From assembly GCF_000719555.1 (NCBI RefSeq), contig NZ_JOGX01000018.1, positions 1 through 64,000 on the forward strand: a stretch of DNA of 64,000 nucleotides, given 5' to 3'. Both the position numbers and the translations under genes were made by a program. Numbering within the stretch: position 1 is the stretch's first letter; every line of letters begins with the position of its first letter. The stretch comes from Streptomyces sp. NRRL F-5727 (lineage in GTDB: Bacteria > Actinomycetota > Actinomycetes > Streptomycetales > Streptomycetaceae). The notes below the pieces were generated by a model. The model did not search any database and was not told the DNA's origin. It saw only the letters and a list, made by a program, of their open reading frames with translations. Positions 25,019 through 33,692 of this stretch are shown piece after piece.

Positions 25019-25566
25019 GGAGCCGGCTCGGAACCGCCGCTCAGCCGCGGCGCCTCGCCGGCGGCGTCCAGACCGGCGCCGCCGCCCGCCCGCTCCACCC
25101 GCCCGGCCAGCTCCCCGGCCCACGCCACGAGCCCGGCGACGTCCACCCCGTGCACCTCGCCGCCCCCGCCGGCGTCGTCCACATACCCGGCGATCCGCCC
25201 GGCCCCCCGCCGCAGCAGCCGCGCCCCGCCCGTCGCGTTCCCCCGGGCGGCGTGCGTCAGCCCCACGGCCAGCTGCGCGAGCCCCTGCCACAGCTCCCGC
25301 TCACCCTCCGGCCCCGACTTCCACGCGTCCTCGAACACCTCGTGCGCATGGAACGGCATCCCCGCGTCCAGCAGCCGCTGCGCCTCCCGCACGGTCTCCG
25401 CCGGCCCCCGCACCACCCCCTCGGGCTGCCGCTCCACCCCCGCGACCCCGTACGGCAACGGCCGCCCGAGCCCGTCCCGAGGCCGCGCGCTCCGCGCCCG
25501 CCCCTCCGCGTCCCGGTCCCGTCCCGCCCGTCCCGCCCGTCCCGCCCGTCCCGCTTCCCCGCTCAT
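25015..25566 (-). CDS. DUF309 domain protein
   Basis: A 183-residue protein from ATG 25566. After a low-complexity N-terminus made of GRA repeats (encoded by tandem CCCGCCCGT units), residues of about 58-140 form the DUF309 helical domain, recognisable by AQRLLDAGMPFHAHEVFEDA followed by ELWQGLAQLAVGLTHAARGN. The HxxHE-like His/Glu cluster is conserved in the family, whose function is unknown. The stop codons of this gene and DUF488 overlap convergently. The ribosome site is weak, so the start could be further in. Confidence 0.85.
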   Translation of the reverse strand: MSGEAGRAGRAGRAGRDRDAEGRARSARPRDGLGRPLPYGVAGVERQPEGVVRGPAETVREAQRLLDAGMPFHAHEVFEDAWKSGPEGERELWQGLAQLAVGLTHAARGNATGGARLLRRGAGRIAGYVDDAGGGGEVHGVDVAGLVAWAGELAGRVERAGGGAGLDAAGEAPRLSGGSEPAP

Positions 25567-25597
25567 CCCGCCATTCTCCGCTTCCGCCCACCTGCGT

Positions 25598-25627
25598 GTG
25601 ATCTCGCCCCGCGGAGTGAGGTAATGT
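25598..25627 (+). promoter_or_regulatory. Putative promoter of tRNA-Pro copy 2
   Basis: A GTGATC -35-like and TAATGT -10-like pair (25622-25627), with the -10 placed 43 bp before the tRNA. The 18 nt from the -10 box match the corresponding stretch before tRNA-Pro copy 1 at 16 positions. Confidence 0.5.
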
Positions 25628-25670
25628 TCTCCTGCACGCCGACGCGGGAATCCCCGCGGCGAACGGGCAC

Positions 25671-25744
<74 letters not shown>

Positions 25745-25764
25745 CCATGCTTTTAGCAGGTCGG

Positions 25765-25796
25765 AGGCCGTTCTCTCATCCGTGAGAGGGCGGCCT
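25765..25796 (+). terminator. Hairpin terminator after tRNA-Pro copy 2
   Basis: Arms 25765-25778 and 25783-25796 pair over 14 bp (two G-U pairs) around a 4-nt loop, 20 nt after the tRNA. It may also stop the leftward flavoprotein operon. Confidence 0.8.
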
Positions 25797-25907
25797 TCCG
25801 TGTGTCCGGGGAAGGATCGGGACGAGCTGGGGCGTGGTCGCCGGCCGGCGGTCGGTCGCCTGGGCGGTCCGCAAGGGCGCGACGGCGCGCCCGCGTTCCC
25901 GTGACGG

Positions 25908-28643
25908 TCAGGAGGCCGCCCGGGACGCGTAGGCGCGGATGTCGGCGTCGGGGTCGGTGGTGGCCGCGGCGAGGGCGGTGCGGGCTTCGGGGACGGCGCG
26001 GTGGGCGAGGAGGGAGAGGACCGCGGCCTTGCGGACGTCCGCGTTCGGATCGGCCGAGGCCTTGGCGAGGGCGGGGACCGCCTCGGCGGACAGGGCCGAC
26101 CGCAGGGCGGTCGCGGCGCCGGCCCGGACCTGCCATGCGGGGTCGGCGAGCGCCGCTGCGGCCCGCGCGGCGTACGCGGGCGGGCATCCGGTCGCGGCCA
26201 GGGCGCCCAGGGCGGCGGCCCGGACCAGGGGGTCGGGGTCGTCCAGCAGGGGGGCGAGGGGGTCCGGCGCCGGAGCGTGCACGGCCGCGAGTCCGCGGGC
26301 CACCGCGACCCGGACCTCACGGGCCGGGTCGGTGGCGGCCACCGCCAGTTCCGGCACCGCGTCGACCGAGACCAGGGCGCGGACGGCGGTGGCGCGGACG
26401 TCCACGTCGACGTCGGAGAGCGCGGCCGCATACACCCCGGCGTCGCCCAGCCGCAGCGTCCGCAGCACGTCGAGAGCGGCGGCGCGCACGCCTGAGTCGT
26501 CGACGCCCAGGGCCGCCCGCAGTCCGTCCCCCAGCTCCGGTTCGGCGGGCAGTACCTCGACGAGCTCGCGCAGCGTGGCCGCGGCGGCGGCCCGGACCCG
26601 GGGTGCGGTGTCCCGCAGGCACGCGGCGAGCGCGGGCCCGGCGTCGGCCGGAAGCGTCTCGCCGAGGGCGGCGACGGCCGCTGCCCGCACCACGGGGTCC
26701 GCGTCCGCCAGGTAGGGACGGAGCGCGTCCAGGTCGGGGGACTCCTCGGCGAGGGAGAGGAGACGGAGCAGGGCAGGGCTGGGCGCGGACACCTCCGGAG
26801 CCGCGGCCGGCGTCGCGGGCGCCGCCGGGCGGGCGGCAGGCGCGGCGTCCCGCGGGCCGGCCGTGGCCACCGGCACCAGCGTGACCTCGCCCAGTCTGCG
26901 CTCCGGCCCCGCTTCCGGGGTGAACTCCGGCACCGGGACCGCGTACGGCTCGACGGGGCGCGCGGTGAACTCCATCGCGCCGGTGGGCGACTTGCGCAGG
27001 TCGAGGTGGTACAGCCAGCGGGCGTCGTCGCGCGCGGTGTGATCCAGCCGCTCGTGGTAGAGGCCCCAACGGGACTCGGTGCGGGCCAGCGAGGACCGGG
27101 CGGCCATCTCCGCGCAGTCCCGGATGAAGCTCACCTCGGCGCACCGCATCAGTTCGTGTGCCGTGCGCGCCCCCATCCCGGCGATCTCCTCGGACATCCG
27201 GGTGAACGCCTCCACCGCCAGGGACAGCTTCGCACCCGTCTTCGGCGGCGCCACGTAGTCGTTGACGAACCGGCGCAGCTTGTACTCCACCTGCGGCTGC
27301 GGCGGCCCGTCGGGATGGCGCAGCGGCCGGTAGACGAGCTCGTGGGCGGCGGCCAGCTGGGTCCGGGGCAGCTCCCCCTCGTACGTTCGGTACCGCGCGG
27401 CGTCCTCGCCGGCCAGGTCGCCGAAGACGAACGCGCCGATCATGTAGTTGTGCGGCACGCAGGCCAGGTCACCGGCCGCGTACAGGCGGGGCACCGTGGT
27501 GCGGGCGTGCGCGTCCACCCGCACGCCGGAGGCGGAGTGCCCGCCGCACAGCCCGATCTCCGAGATGTGCATCTCGATGTCGTGGGTGCGGTAGTCGTGG
27601 CCCCGGCCCTCGTGGAAGGTGCCGCGGGTGGGCCGCTCCGTCGTGTGCAGGATCGATTCGACGGAGGCGATGGTCTCCTCCGGCAGATGACTGAGCTTGA
27701 GGTAGACCGGGGCGCGGTCGGAGGCGAGCTCGGCGGCGAACTCGGCCATCATCTGCCCCGACCAGTAGTCCGACTCCACGAACCGCTCGCCGTGCCGGTT
27801 CACCTGGTACCCGCCGAACGGGTTGGCGACGTACGCGCAGGCGGGCCCGTTGTAGTCCTTGATCAGCGGGTTGATCTGGAAGCACTCGATGCCGGTGAGC
27901 GCGGCTCCGGCGTGGTAGGCCATGGCGTATCCGTCGCCCGCGTTGGTGGGGTTCTCGTACGTCCCGTACAGGTAGCCGGAGGCGGGCAGTCCGAGCCGGC
28001 CGCACGGCCCGGTGGCCAGAATCACCGCGCCCGCCCGGACGGTGACGAACTCGCCGGTGCGGGTGTGGAAGCCGGCCGCGCCGATGGCCCGGCCGTCGTC
28101 CGGGTGGGTGAGCACCCGGACCGGCATGACCCGGTTCTCGATGCGGATCCGCTCGCGCATCTCGCGTCGTCGCAGCTGCCGGTAGAGGACCTTCTTGACG
28201 TCCTTCCCCTCCGGCATCGGCAGCACGTACGAGCCCGACCGGTGGACCTGGCGGACCGCGTACTCGCCGTGCTCGTCCTTCTCGAACTTCACCCCGTACG
28301 ACTCCAGCCGCTGGACCATCGCGAAGCCCCGGGTCGCGGTCTGCCGGACCGTGGACTGGTCCACGATGCCGTCGTTGGCGCGGGTGATCTCGGCGACGTA
28401 GTCGTCGGGCTCGGCGCGGCCCGGAACGACCGCGTTGTTGACCCCGTCCATGCCCATGGCCAGCGCGCCGGAGTGCCGTACGTGGGCCTTCTCCAGCAGC
28501 AGCACGCGCGCACCGCGCTCTGCCGCGGTCAGCGCGGCCATGGTGCCGGCGGTTCCGCCGCCGATGACGAGGACGTCGCAGGAGAGTTCGGTCGCGTCGG
28601 CGAGGGCGGGGATGGCCAGGGGGGCGTCCACCAGGGTGTCCAC
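25908..28643 (-). CDS. AprA-like FAD flavoprotein fused to HEAT-like repeats
   Basis: A 911-residue fusion starting with GTG 28643. Residues of about 20-560 are a fumarate reductase/adenylylsulfate reductase-type flavoprotein: FAD dinucleotide fold DVLVIGGGTAGTMAALTAA, the substrate domain, and LYAAGDLACVPHNYMIGAFV near the FAD C-terminal site. After a Pro/Ala linker (about 590-640) comes a run of about 270 residues of alpha-helical HEAT/PBS-lyase-like repeats with recurring D(P)(x)VRAAA units. The operon also has a 75-residue two-cluster ferredoxin like AprB and a sulfonate ABC transporter, so sulfite/APS chemistry is the best guess. The HEAT extension is unusual and may bind a partner. Confidence 0.85.
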   Translation of the reverse strand: MDTLVDAPLAIPALADATELSCDVLVIGGGTAGTMAALTAAERGARVLLLEKAHVRHSGALAMGMDGVNNAVVPGRAEPDDYVAEITRANDGIVDQSTVRQTATRGFAMVQRLESYGVKFEKDEHGEYAVRQVHRSGSYVLPMPEGKDVKKVLYRQLRRREMRERIRIENRVMPVRVLTHPDDGRAIGAAGFHTRTGEFVTVRAGAVILATGPCGRLGLPASGYLYGTYENPTNAGDGYAMAYHAGAALTGIECFQINPLIKDYNGPACAYVANPFGGYQVNRHGERFVESDYWSGQMMAEFAAELASDRAPVYLKLSHLPEETIASVESILHTTERPTRGTFHEGRGHDYRTHDIEMHISEIGLCGGHSASGVRVDAHARTTVPRLYAAGDLACVPHNYMIGAFVFGDLAGEDAARYRTYEGELPRTQLAAAHELVYRPLRHPDGPPQPQVEYKLRRFVNDYVAPPKTGAKLSLAVEAFTRMSEEIAGMGARTAHELMRCAEVSFIRDCAEMAARSSLARTESRWGLYHERLDHTARDDARWLYHLDLRKSPTGAMEFTARPVEPYAVPVPEFTPEAGPERRLGEVTLVPVATAGPRDAAPAARPAAPATPAAAPEVSAPSPALLRLLSLAEESPDLDALRPYLADADPVVRAAAVAALGETLPADAGPALAACLRDTAPRVRAAAAATLRELVEVLPAEPELGDGLRAALGVDDSGVRAAALDVLRTLRLGDAGVYAAALSDVDVDVRATAVRALVSVDAVPELAVAATDPAREVRVAVARGLAAVHAPAPDPLAPLLDDPDPLVRAAALGALAATGCPPAYAARAAAALADPAWQVRAGAATALRSALSAEAVPALAKASADPNADVRKAAVLSLLAHRAVPEARTALAAATTDPDADIRAYASRAAS

Positions 28644-28654
28644 GGGGGTGCCTT

Positions 28655-29410
28655 TCAGAGGGATTCGAGAATGTGGCGGCGCAGTTCGGCGGTCTCGGCG
28701 TCGTGCCGCGCGTCGCGCCTGCGCGGATGCGGTACGTCCAGCACCTCGACGGTGCCCAGCAGCACGACCCGGTCGCCGAGGTGGAGGGCCTCGTCCACGT
28801 CGTGGGTGACGAAGACGACGGTCGCGCCCGTGCCGGCCAGGATGTCCACCAGCAGGTCCTGCATCTCGGCGCGGGTGTGCGCGTCGAGCGCGCCGAAGGG
28901 CTCGTCCATCAGGACGACGCGGGGCCGGCCGGCCAGGGCCCGGGCCAGCTGGACGCGCTGGCGCTGGCCGCCGGACAGCTGGTGCGGCAGCTTGTGGGCG
29001 TGGTCGGCCAGACCGACGCGGTCCAGCCAGTCGGCCGCGGACCGCCGCCGCTCGGCTCGGCGGACCCGGCGGATCGCCAGGGGCAGTTCCACGTTGGCGC
29101 GGACGGTGCGCCAGGGCAGCAGGGCGTCGTCCTGGAAGACCAGCGCCCGGTCGGCGTCGGGCCGGACGATCGTTTCACCGTCTTGTGTGACCTGCCCGTC
29201 CCGTGGGGACAGCAACCCGGCGAGGGTGCGCAGCAGGGTCGACTTCCCGCAGCCGGACGGACCGACGACGGCCAGCAGTTCCCCCGGTGCGATGTGCAGG
29301 GTGACGGTGCCCGGCAGGGCGGCGCCGTCCGTGTGGCCGAGCCGTACGTCCCGCAGGGCGAGTGCGGCCCCGGTCGTCGGGGGAGCGGCGGGCAGGGTCG
29401 CGGTGCTCAT
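28655..29410 (-). CDS. ABC transporter ATPase, sulfonate/nitrate type
   Basis: A 251-residue ATPase from ATG 29410, overlapping the permease stop. Motifs: Walker A GPSGCGKST, Q-loop VFQDDALLPWRT, signature LSGGQRQR, Walker B VVLMDEPFGALD, H-loop VFVTHDVDEAL. The LLPWRT Q-loop is characteristic of the SsuB/TauB/NrtD group that imports sulfonates, taurine or nitrate. It energises the adjacent permease; 11 bp separate it from the flavoprotein gene. Confidence 0.94.
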   Translation of the reverse strand: MSTATLPAAPPTTGAALALRDVRLGHTDGAALPGTVTLHIAPGELLAVVGPSGCGKSTLLRTLAGLLSPRDGQVTQDGETIVRPDADRALVFQDDALLPWRTVRANVELPLAIRRVRRAERRRSAADWLDRVGLADHAHKLPHQLSGGQRQRVQLARALAGRPRVVLMDEPFGALDAHTRAEMQDLLVDILAGTGATVVFVTHDVDEALHLGDRVVLLGTVEVLDVPHPRRRDARHDAETAELRRHILESL

Positions 29411-30309
29411 GGGACCGGCTCCTTCGGGGGGACGGTGGGGAGGGGCACGGAGCCCGTGGCGGCGGGTTCGGCGCCGGTGTGAGCAGAGGCGCGAGCGCTG
29501 CTGCGGAACGCCACCGGACGCCTTCCTCCGACGGCCCCCCGCCCGGCCGGGCGGGGCAGCCAGGCGGTGGCGCGGCGGCCCAGCAGTTCCACCGCGGTCG
29601 AGGTGAGCCATCCCAGGGCTCCGATGGTGGCCATGCCGACGAAGACCCCCGGGTAGTCGACGATCGTGTAGTCCTGCCAGGTCCGGTAGCCCACTCCGTA
29701 CTCGCCGGAGATCATTTCGGCGGAGATCACGCAGATCCACGAGACGCCGATGCCCACCGAGAGGCCGCCGAAGATGCCCGGCAGGGCGCCGGGCAGCACC
29801 ACGGAGAAGAGCACCCGCAGCCGGCCGCCTCCCATGGTGAGCACGGCCTCCTCCCAGATGGGGGTGAGCGCCCGGACCGCGTGCCGGGTCGACACCACCA
29901 CCGGGAAGAAGGCGGCGGTGAAGGTGATGAACACGATGCCCTGCTCGTTGGTGGGCAGGAGCAGGATGGCGACGGGTACCAGGGCGATGGCCGGCACCGG
30001 CCGCACCACCTCCAGCAACGGGCCCAGCAGGTCGGCGGCCCACCGGGACCGGGCGATCGCCGTACCGGCCACCACGCCCAGCACCGCGGCGAGCAGGAAG
30101 CCCACCACGATCCGGCGCAGGCTGTGGCCCAGGTCCTGCCAGTACGGGCCGGTGCCGATGCGGTCGCTGAAGGCGGAGGCCACCTCGCCCACCGTCGGGA
30201 ACTGCTCGAACCGCAGCCACAGGTTGACGTCCAGGGCGGTCAGCAGCTGCCACAGCCCGAGGGCCGCGACCAGCGAGGCGGCCCGCAGCAGCCGGCGGCC
30301 CGCGGTCAC
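29407..30309 (-). CDS. ABC transporter permease, sulfonate/nitrate type
   Basis: A 300-residue membrane protein from GTG 30309, overlapping the binding-protein stop (GTGA). About six helices, with the EAA loop EEAVLTMGGGRLRVLFSVVL followed by LPGALPGIFGG. It matches SsuC/TauC-type permeases. The C-terminal 45 residues are a hydrophilic Arg/Ala/Pro tail longer than usual. It forms an importer with its neighbours. Confidence 0.93.
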   Translation of the reverse strand: MTAGRRLLRAASLVAALGLWQLLTALDVNLWLRFEQFPTVGEVASAFSDRIGTGPYWQDLGHSLRRIVVGFLLAAVLGVVAGTAIARSRWAADLLGPLLEVVRPVPAIALVPVAILLLPTNEQGIVFITFTAAFFPVVVSTRHAVRALTPIWEEAVLTMGGGRLRVLFSVVLPGALPGIFGGLSVGIGVSWICVISAEMISGEYGVGYRTWQDYTIVDYPGVFVGMATIGALGWLTSTAVELLGRRATAWLPRPAGRGAVGGRRPVAFRSSARASAHTGAEPAATGSVPLPTVPPKEPVP

Positions 30310-31658
30310 GAGGCCAGACCCACGGCATCCGCGTAGCGGATGATCCGTGCCCCGGGATGGGCGTCGACGTACCGCTGCGCACTGGCCGGCGTGACGTAGG
30401 CGCTCAGTTCGGCGCCGTCCGCCACCCACACCGCCTTGTCGGCGAACCAGAGGGTGCCGGTCAGCGCGTCCGGCACGTACGCGGCGCGTACGTCGGCGCC
30501 CTTGGCGGCCTTCAGCAGCTCCTTGGGGCTGTCGAAGGTGCGGGTGGTGGGCCGGCCCTTCAGCCACAGCTCGGGCTTGGCCGCGCCCGCCGGCGGGTAG
30601 GCCGGGGCCTGCACGGCCCGCTTCAGAGGTGCCGGGTCGACGAAGGCGTCCACGTCGACGTCGCCCACCAGTCCGGCCGACGTGAGCACCGGCACGTCCT
30701 CCTTCAGGGCGGCGATCAGTTCCGGACGGAGCGCCGGGTCGAAGGTGGCGATGCCGTTCGCGCCGTTGTAGAGGTAGACCACCTCGGCCGGCAGTCCGGT
30801 CTCCTCGGCCACCGACTCGGCGGCCGCGACCGGCTGCTCGCGCAGGTAGTCGGTGGCCCGCCGCTGCGCCTTGAGGAAGTCGTCGAGGACCCCGGCCCGT
30901 TCCTTGGCGAACCTCTCCCGGACCGTGACCCCGTGGAAGGTCGGCAGGTTCAGTTCCGCCCCGTCGTAGAGGGCCGTGGCGCGCCCCTCGAAGGCCAGCT
31001 GGCCGGGCCAGGCGACGAACTGGGAGAGCGCGTCGGCGCTGCCCGCGGCCAGGGCCGACGCGCCCACGCTGGGCTGCTGGTTGAGCTTCTGGATGTCCTT
31101 GTCGGCGTCGATTCCCGCGCGCTGGAGGGCCCGGACCAGGGTGCCGTCGGCGGCCGAGCCCACGCTGGTGGACACCCGCTTGCCGCGCAGGTCGGCCAGC
31201 GACCGGAGGGGCGAGCCGGGAGCGGTGACCACGGTGTTCAGCCCGCCACGCAGGTTGTAGCCGGTGACCGCGACCAGCCGGGTCGGCTGCTTGAGTTCCT
31301 TGCCGCGGGCCGCGTTGATCAGCAGGGGGAAGTCGCCCATCGAACCGATGTCGATCTTCCCGGCGGTCATCTGGGCGGTGATCGGGGCACCGGTCGCGTA
31401 GTCCTGCCACTCGACCTTGTAGGTGGTGCCGTCCTTCTTCCCCCGGGCCTTGAGCTCCTCCTCGAAGTAGCCGAGGGAACGCAGCAAGGTGCCGGCGGTC
31501 ACGGTGTTGATGGTCTTCGACTGGTAGCCGACCGTCACCGTGACCGTCTTCGAGGCGGCCTCGCCGTCGGCGCCGTCCGAGGCGCCGCAGGCAGCGGTCA
31601 GCGGGAGCAGCACGGTGAGCGAGAGGAGGGGGTGAACACGGAGTCTCGCGCTGTTCAT
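30306..31658 (-). CDS. Lipoprotein substrate-binding protein of an organosulfur ABC importer
   Basis: A 450-residue protein from ATG 31658. Signal peptide MNSARLRVHPLLSLTVLLPL with lipobox LTAAC (Cys24), so it is lipid-anchored outside the membrane. The NMT1/THI5-like SsuA fold is visible (VGYQSKTINTVTAGTLLRSL, MTAGKIDIGSMGDFPLLINA). It is about 100 residues longer than typical SsuA. Encoded between a ferredoxin and the permease. The ligand is unknown; context favours a sulfonate or other organosulfur compound. Confidence 0.92.
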   Translation of the reverse strand: MNSARLRVHPLLSLTVLLPLTAACGASDGADGEAASKTVTVTVGYQSKTINTVTAGTLLRSLGYFEEELKARGKKDGTTYKVEWQDYATGAPITAQMTAGKIDIGSMGDFPLLINAARGKELKQPTRLVAVTGYNLRGGLNTVVTAPGSPLRSLADLRGKRVSTSVGSAADGTLVRALQRAGIDADKDIQKLNQQPSVGASALAAGSADALSQFVAWPGQLAFEGRATALYDGAELNLPTFHGVTVRERFAKERAGVLDDFLKAQRRATDYLREQPVAAAESVAEETGLPAEVVYLYNGANGIATFDPALRPELIAALKEDVPVLTSAGLVGDVDVDAFVDPAPLKRAVQAPAYPPAGAAKPELWLKGRPTTRTFDSPKELLKAAKGADVRAAYVPDALTGTLWFADKAVWVADGAELSAYVTPASAQRYVDAHPGARIIRYADAVGLAS

Positions 31659-31672
31659 GGGAGTTCGGCCTT

Positions 31673-31900
31673 TCACCGGAGCAGGTAGGGCATGTTGACG
31701 GTGACCGCACCGGTGGGGCAGCGGGCCGCGCACGGGCCGCAGTACCAGCACTCGTCCACGTGCATGTACGCCTTGCCGTTGTCCTCGCGGATCGCGAGCG
31801 AGTCGAGCGGACACATGTCGACACAGAGCGTGCAGCCGTCGATGCACTTGGATTCGTCGACGGTCACGGGCACGTCGGCGCGCTGAGGAACAAGAGGCAT
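31673..31900 (-). CDS. Two-[4Fe-4S] ferredoxin (AprB-like)
   Basis: A 75-residue ferredoxin from ATG 31900. Two cluster motifs are present: CIDGCTLCVDMCP and CWYCGPCAARCP. The layout and the short C-terminal tail resemble the core of AprB, the electron partner of adenylylsulfate reductase. The AprA-like flavoprotein is the last gene of the same operon, so this is its probable redox partner. The next gene starts 14 bp downstream. Confidence 0.92.
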   Translation of the reverse strand: MPLVPQRADVPVTVDESKCIDGCTLCVDMCPLDSLAIREDNGKAYMHVDECWYCGPCAARCPTGAVTVNMPYLLR

Positions 31901-31965
31901 GACTGGCTCCAGGGGCCCGAAGAGGCGGGGGACGGAGGAACGGAAGGAGGGAGGTGCTCAGGTGC

Positions 31966-32733
31966 TCAGAGGGAGCGGCGCAGCACACCGCTCATGGTGA
32001 TGCGGTCGCCGCGGAACCGGATGAACTCCAGGTCCACCGGCCGCCCGTCGGACAGATGGGTCAGCCGTTCCAGCATCAGTACGGCGGCCCCGCGTGGGGC
32101 CTCGAGCACCGCGGCGGAGTGCGCGTCGGCGTTGACGGCCTCCAGGGTGATCTCGGCGTGGCCCAGCGGTCCGCCGGTCAGTGACTCCAGGAGCCGGAAC
32201 AGGTCCGTGTTCTCCAGGTCGCAGGCGAGCAGTGCGCTGCCCACGTCCATGGGCAGGTAGGACAGGTCGAGGGACAGCGGCAGTCCGCCCAGGCGGCGCA
32301 GCCGCTCGATACAGAGCACCTCGGTGTGTTCGGGCAGGCCCAGCCGGTGGGCCACCGGTCCGGGGGCCGTCACCGGCCCTACGGTGCGGACCTCGTTGGT
32401 GACCCTGCCGTGCTCGTGCAGGGTCTCGGCCAGTCCCTGGAGGCGGTCCAGGCCGTGCGGGTACTTCTCGCACACCACGACGGTGCCGACGCCCGGCTGC
32501 CGGTCGATGAGCTGTTCGCCGCGCAGCAGGTCCAGTGCCTGCCGGACGGTGTTGCGGCTGGCCCGGTAGTCGGCCGCGATGGCGTCCTCGAGGGGCAGGA
32601 GACCGCCGGGAAAGCCGCCTGCCAGGATCTGGTGGCGCAGCAGGTCGGCGAGCTGCCGGGCCTGGTCCGCACGCAGCCGGCGGCGGCGCGCGGCGGCGAC
32701 CGGTCGGGCGGCGGGGGCGGGTTCGGCTGGCAT
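31966..32733 (-). CDS. GntR-family (HutC/UTRA) regulator of the left organosulfur operon
   Basis: A 255-residue regulator from ATG 32733. The N-terminal winged helix (QLADLLRHQILAGGFPGGLL, ASRNTVRQALDLLRGEQLID) is followed by a UTRA ligand domain (about residues 110-250; LCIERLRRLGGLPLSLDLSY). It heads the operon with a 65-bp gap to the ferredoxin and probably responds to the transported compound. No Shine-Dalgarno sequence is evident before the ATG, so the message may be leaderless or the start lies further in. Confidence 0.92.
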   Translation of the reverse strand: MPAEPAPAARPVAAARRRRLRADQARQLADLLRHQILAGGFPGGLLPLEDAIAADYRASRNTVRQALDLLRGEQLIDRQPGVGTVVVCEKYPHGLDRLQGLAETLHEHGRVTNEVRTVGPVTAPGPVAHRLGLPEHTEVLCIERLRRLGGLPLSLDLSYLPMDVGSALLACDLENTDLFRLLESLTGGPLGHAEITLEAVNADAHSAAVLEAPRGAAVLMLERLTHLSDGRPVDLEFIRFRGDRITMSGVLRRSL

Positions 32734-33348
32734 GGAAGGAACGTACTGGGCCCGCCGTGCGGATGGTGTTGCCGCAGTATTGCGCCACCTGATGGACCGT
32801 GTGTACCGCTCTGACCTGCGGTTTCATGGGACGGTCGGCGAGATCCGCCACCGGGCGACCATCACGTGGACCCAGCGGTGACCACGATGCGAACGGCATG
32901 CCGATCCCCGACGGCGCCGGTGTGCAGGTTCAGCAGAATCCGCGGCCGTCCCACCCCGCCGGCGGTGCCGCCCCGTGCGCGCGGCGGTCCGCCGCCGAAG
33001 ATTCACGTGGTCTGCCGGGAGACGGCGGTCGGGCCCCGTCCACGCACAGGCGCCATGCCGCCGCGCGCGACGGGCCCGCACGGTGGCACCGGCCACCGCA
33101 CGGTGGAGGCGTCGGCCGCCGCCCGGCCGTCACCCCCGGGCATGCCGTGCCCCCGGGTCGGCGTGGCGGCCGCATTGCGGGGCCATGAAATCCGGCCACC
33201 GTTTTCGGCCGCCTCGGCGGCGGGGCGCACTCGCGTCGAAGGCGGGGAACGCCCAGTTCGGAGGGGGTACGCAGAGGCAGCCGGGGGTCCCTGACACCGT
33301 TCCTCGGGGGGTCGGGGGCGGGGGTTGACCGGGGGAGGGGGCGCTGCC
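32734..33348. other. Divergent promoter region of the two organosulfur operons
   Basis: About 615 bp with no gene that I can support. The part next to gntR (32740-32830) is less GC-rich, with a leftward CAATACT -10-like element. The rest is GC-rich. The single best operator is not evident by eye. Confidence 0.45.
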
Positions 33349-33462
33349 ATGGTCCGAGCCATGACCGCGAACGCGCTCCTCGTTCCGCGGCTCGACATCC
33401 CCGGCCCGTGCACCGCGCCGGGCGGGTGTCCGGGCCGCTGTCCGGCCCCGCACCGCGCCTGA
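33349..33462 (+). CDS. 37-residue Cys-containing small ORF, putative sulfur-responsive leader
   Basis: ATG 33349 is preceded by GGGAGGGGG at about 7 nt, one of the best ribosome sites in this region. The ORF ([20 protein letters not shown], then [11 protein letters not shown]) has three Cys codons in its second half and ends in TGA 231 bp before the tauD gene. Streptomyces and mycobacteria use short Cys-bearing leader ORFs upstream of sulfur genes to sense cysteine supply. This ORF fits in place and composition; a second in-frame ATG at 33361 is possible. Confidence 0.5.
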   Translation: MVRAMTANALLVPRLDIPGPCTAPGGCPGRCPAPHRA

Positions 33463-33692
33463 GCCCGGCTGCTCCAGGGCGCCACGGCCCGGCGGTGCCC
33501 CGCCTCGGCGGCCCCTCTGCCCCGTGCTCTCGCCCACCGCTGCCTCCTCGGCCCCCGGTTCCGAGGCCCGGTCCGCGTGTCTCCCCGTCACCGCATCGCC
33601 TCGTACCGCGATGCCTCCAGCCCGCCGGGCTGCCCGTACCTCCCCTTCCTCCGCTGCGGAAACGACTCGTCCGCCCTGAACAAGGAGTTCTC
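33463..33692 (+). promoter_or_regulatory. C-rich, G-poor leader between the small ORF and tauD
   Basis: This untranslated stretch is strikingly pyrimidine-rich (runs such as CTCCCCTTCCTCCGC), with far more C than G. Such unstructured C-rich RNA is typical of Rho-loading sites, and would suit translation-coupled attenuation by the preceding small ORF. No stable hairpin is obvious. Confidence 0.4.

Noticed and set aside
25526..25555. Short CCCGCCCGT tandem units as a possible CRISPR or regulatory array
   Set aside because: No spacers; it is just the codon repeat for Gly-Arg-Ala at the DUF309 N-terminus. No CRISPR array was seen anywhere in the window.
32700..32827. Reverse-strand short frame MKPQVRAVHTVHQVAQYC as a second sulfur leader peptide
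   Set aside because: It has a Cys and suggestive spacing but no Shine-Dalgarno sequence and runs on into gntR out of frame, so support is too thin.
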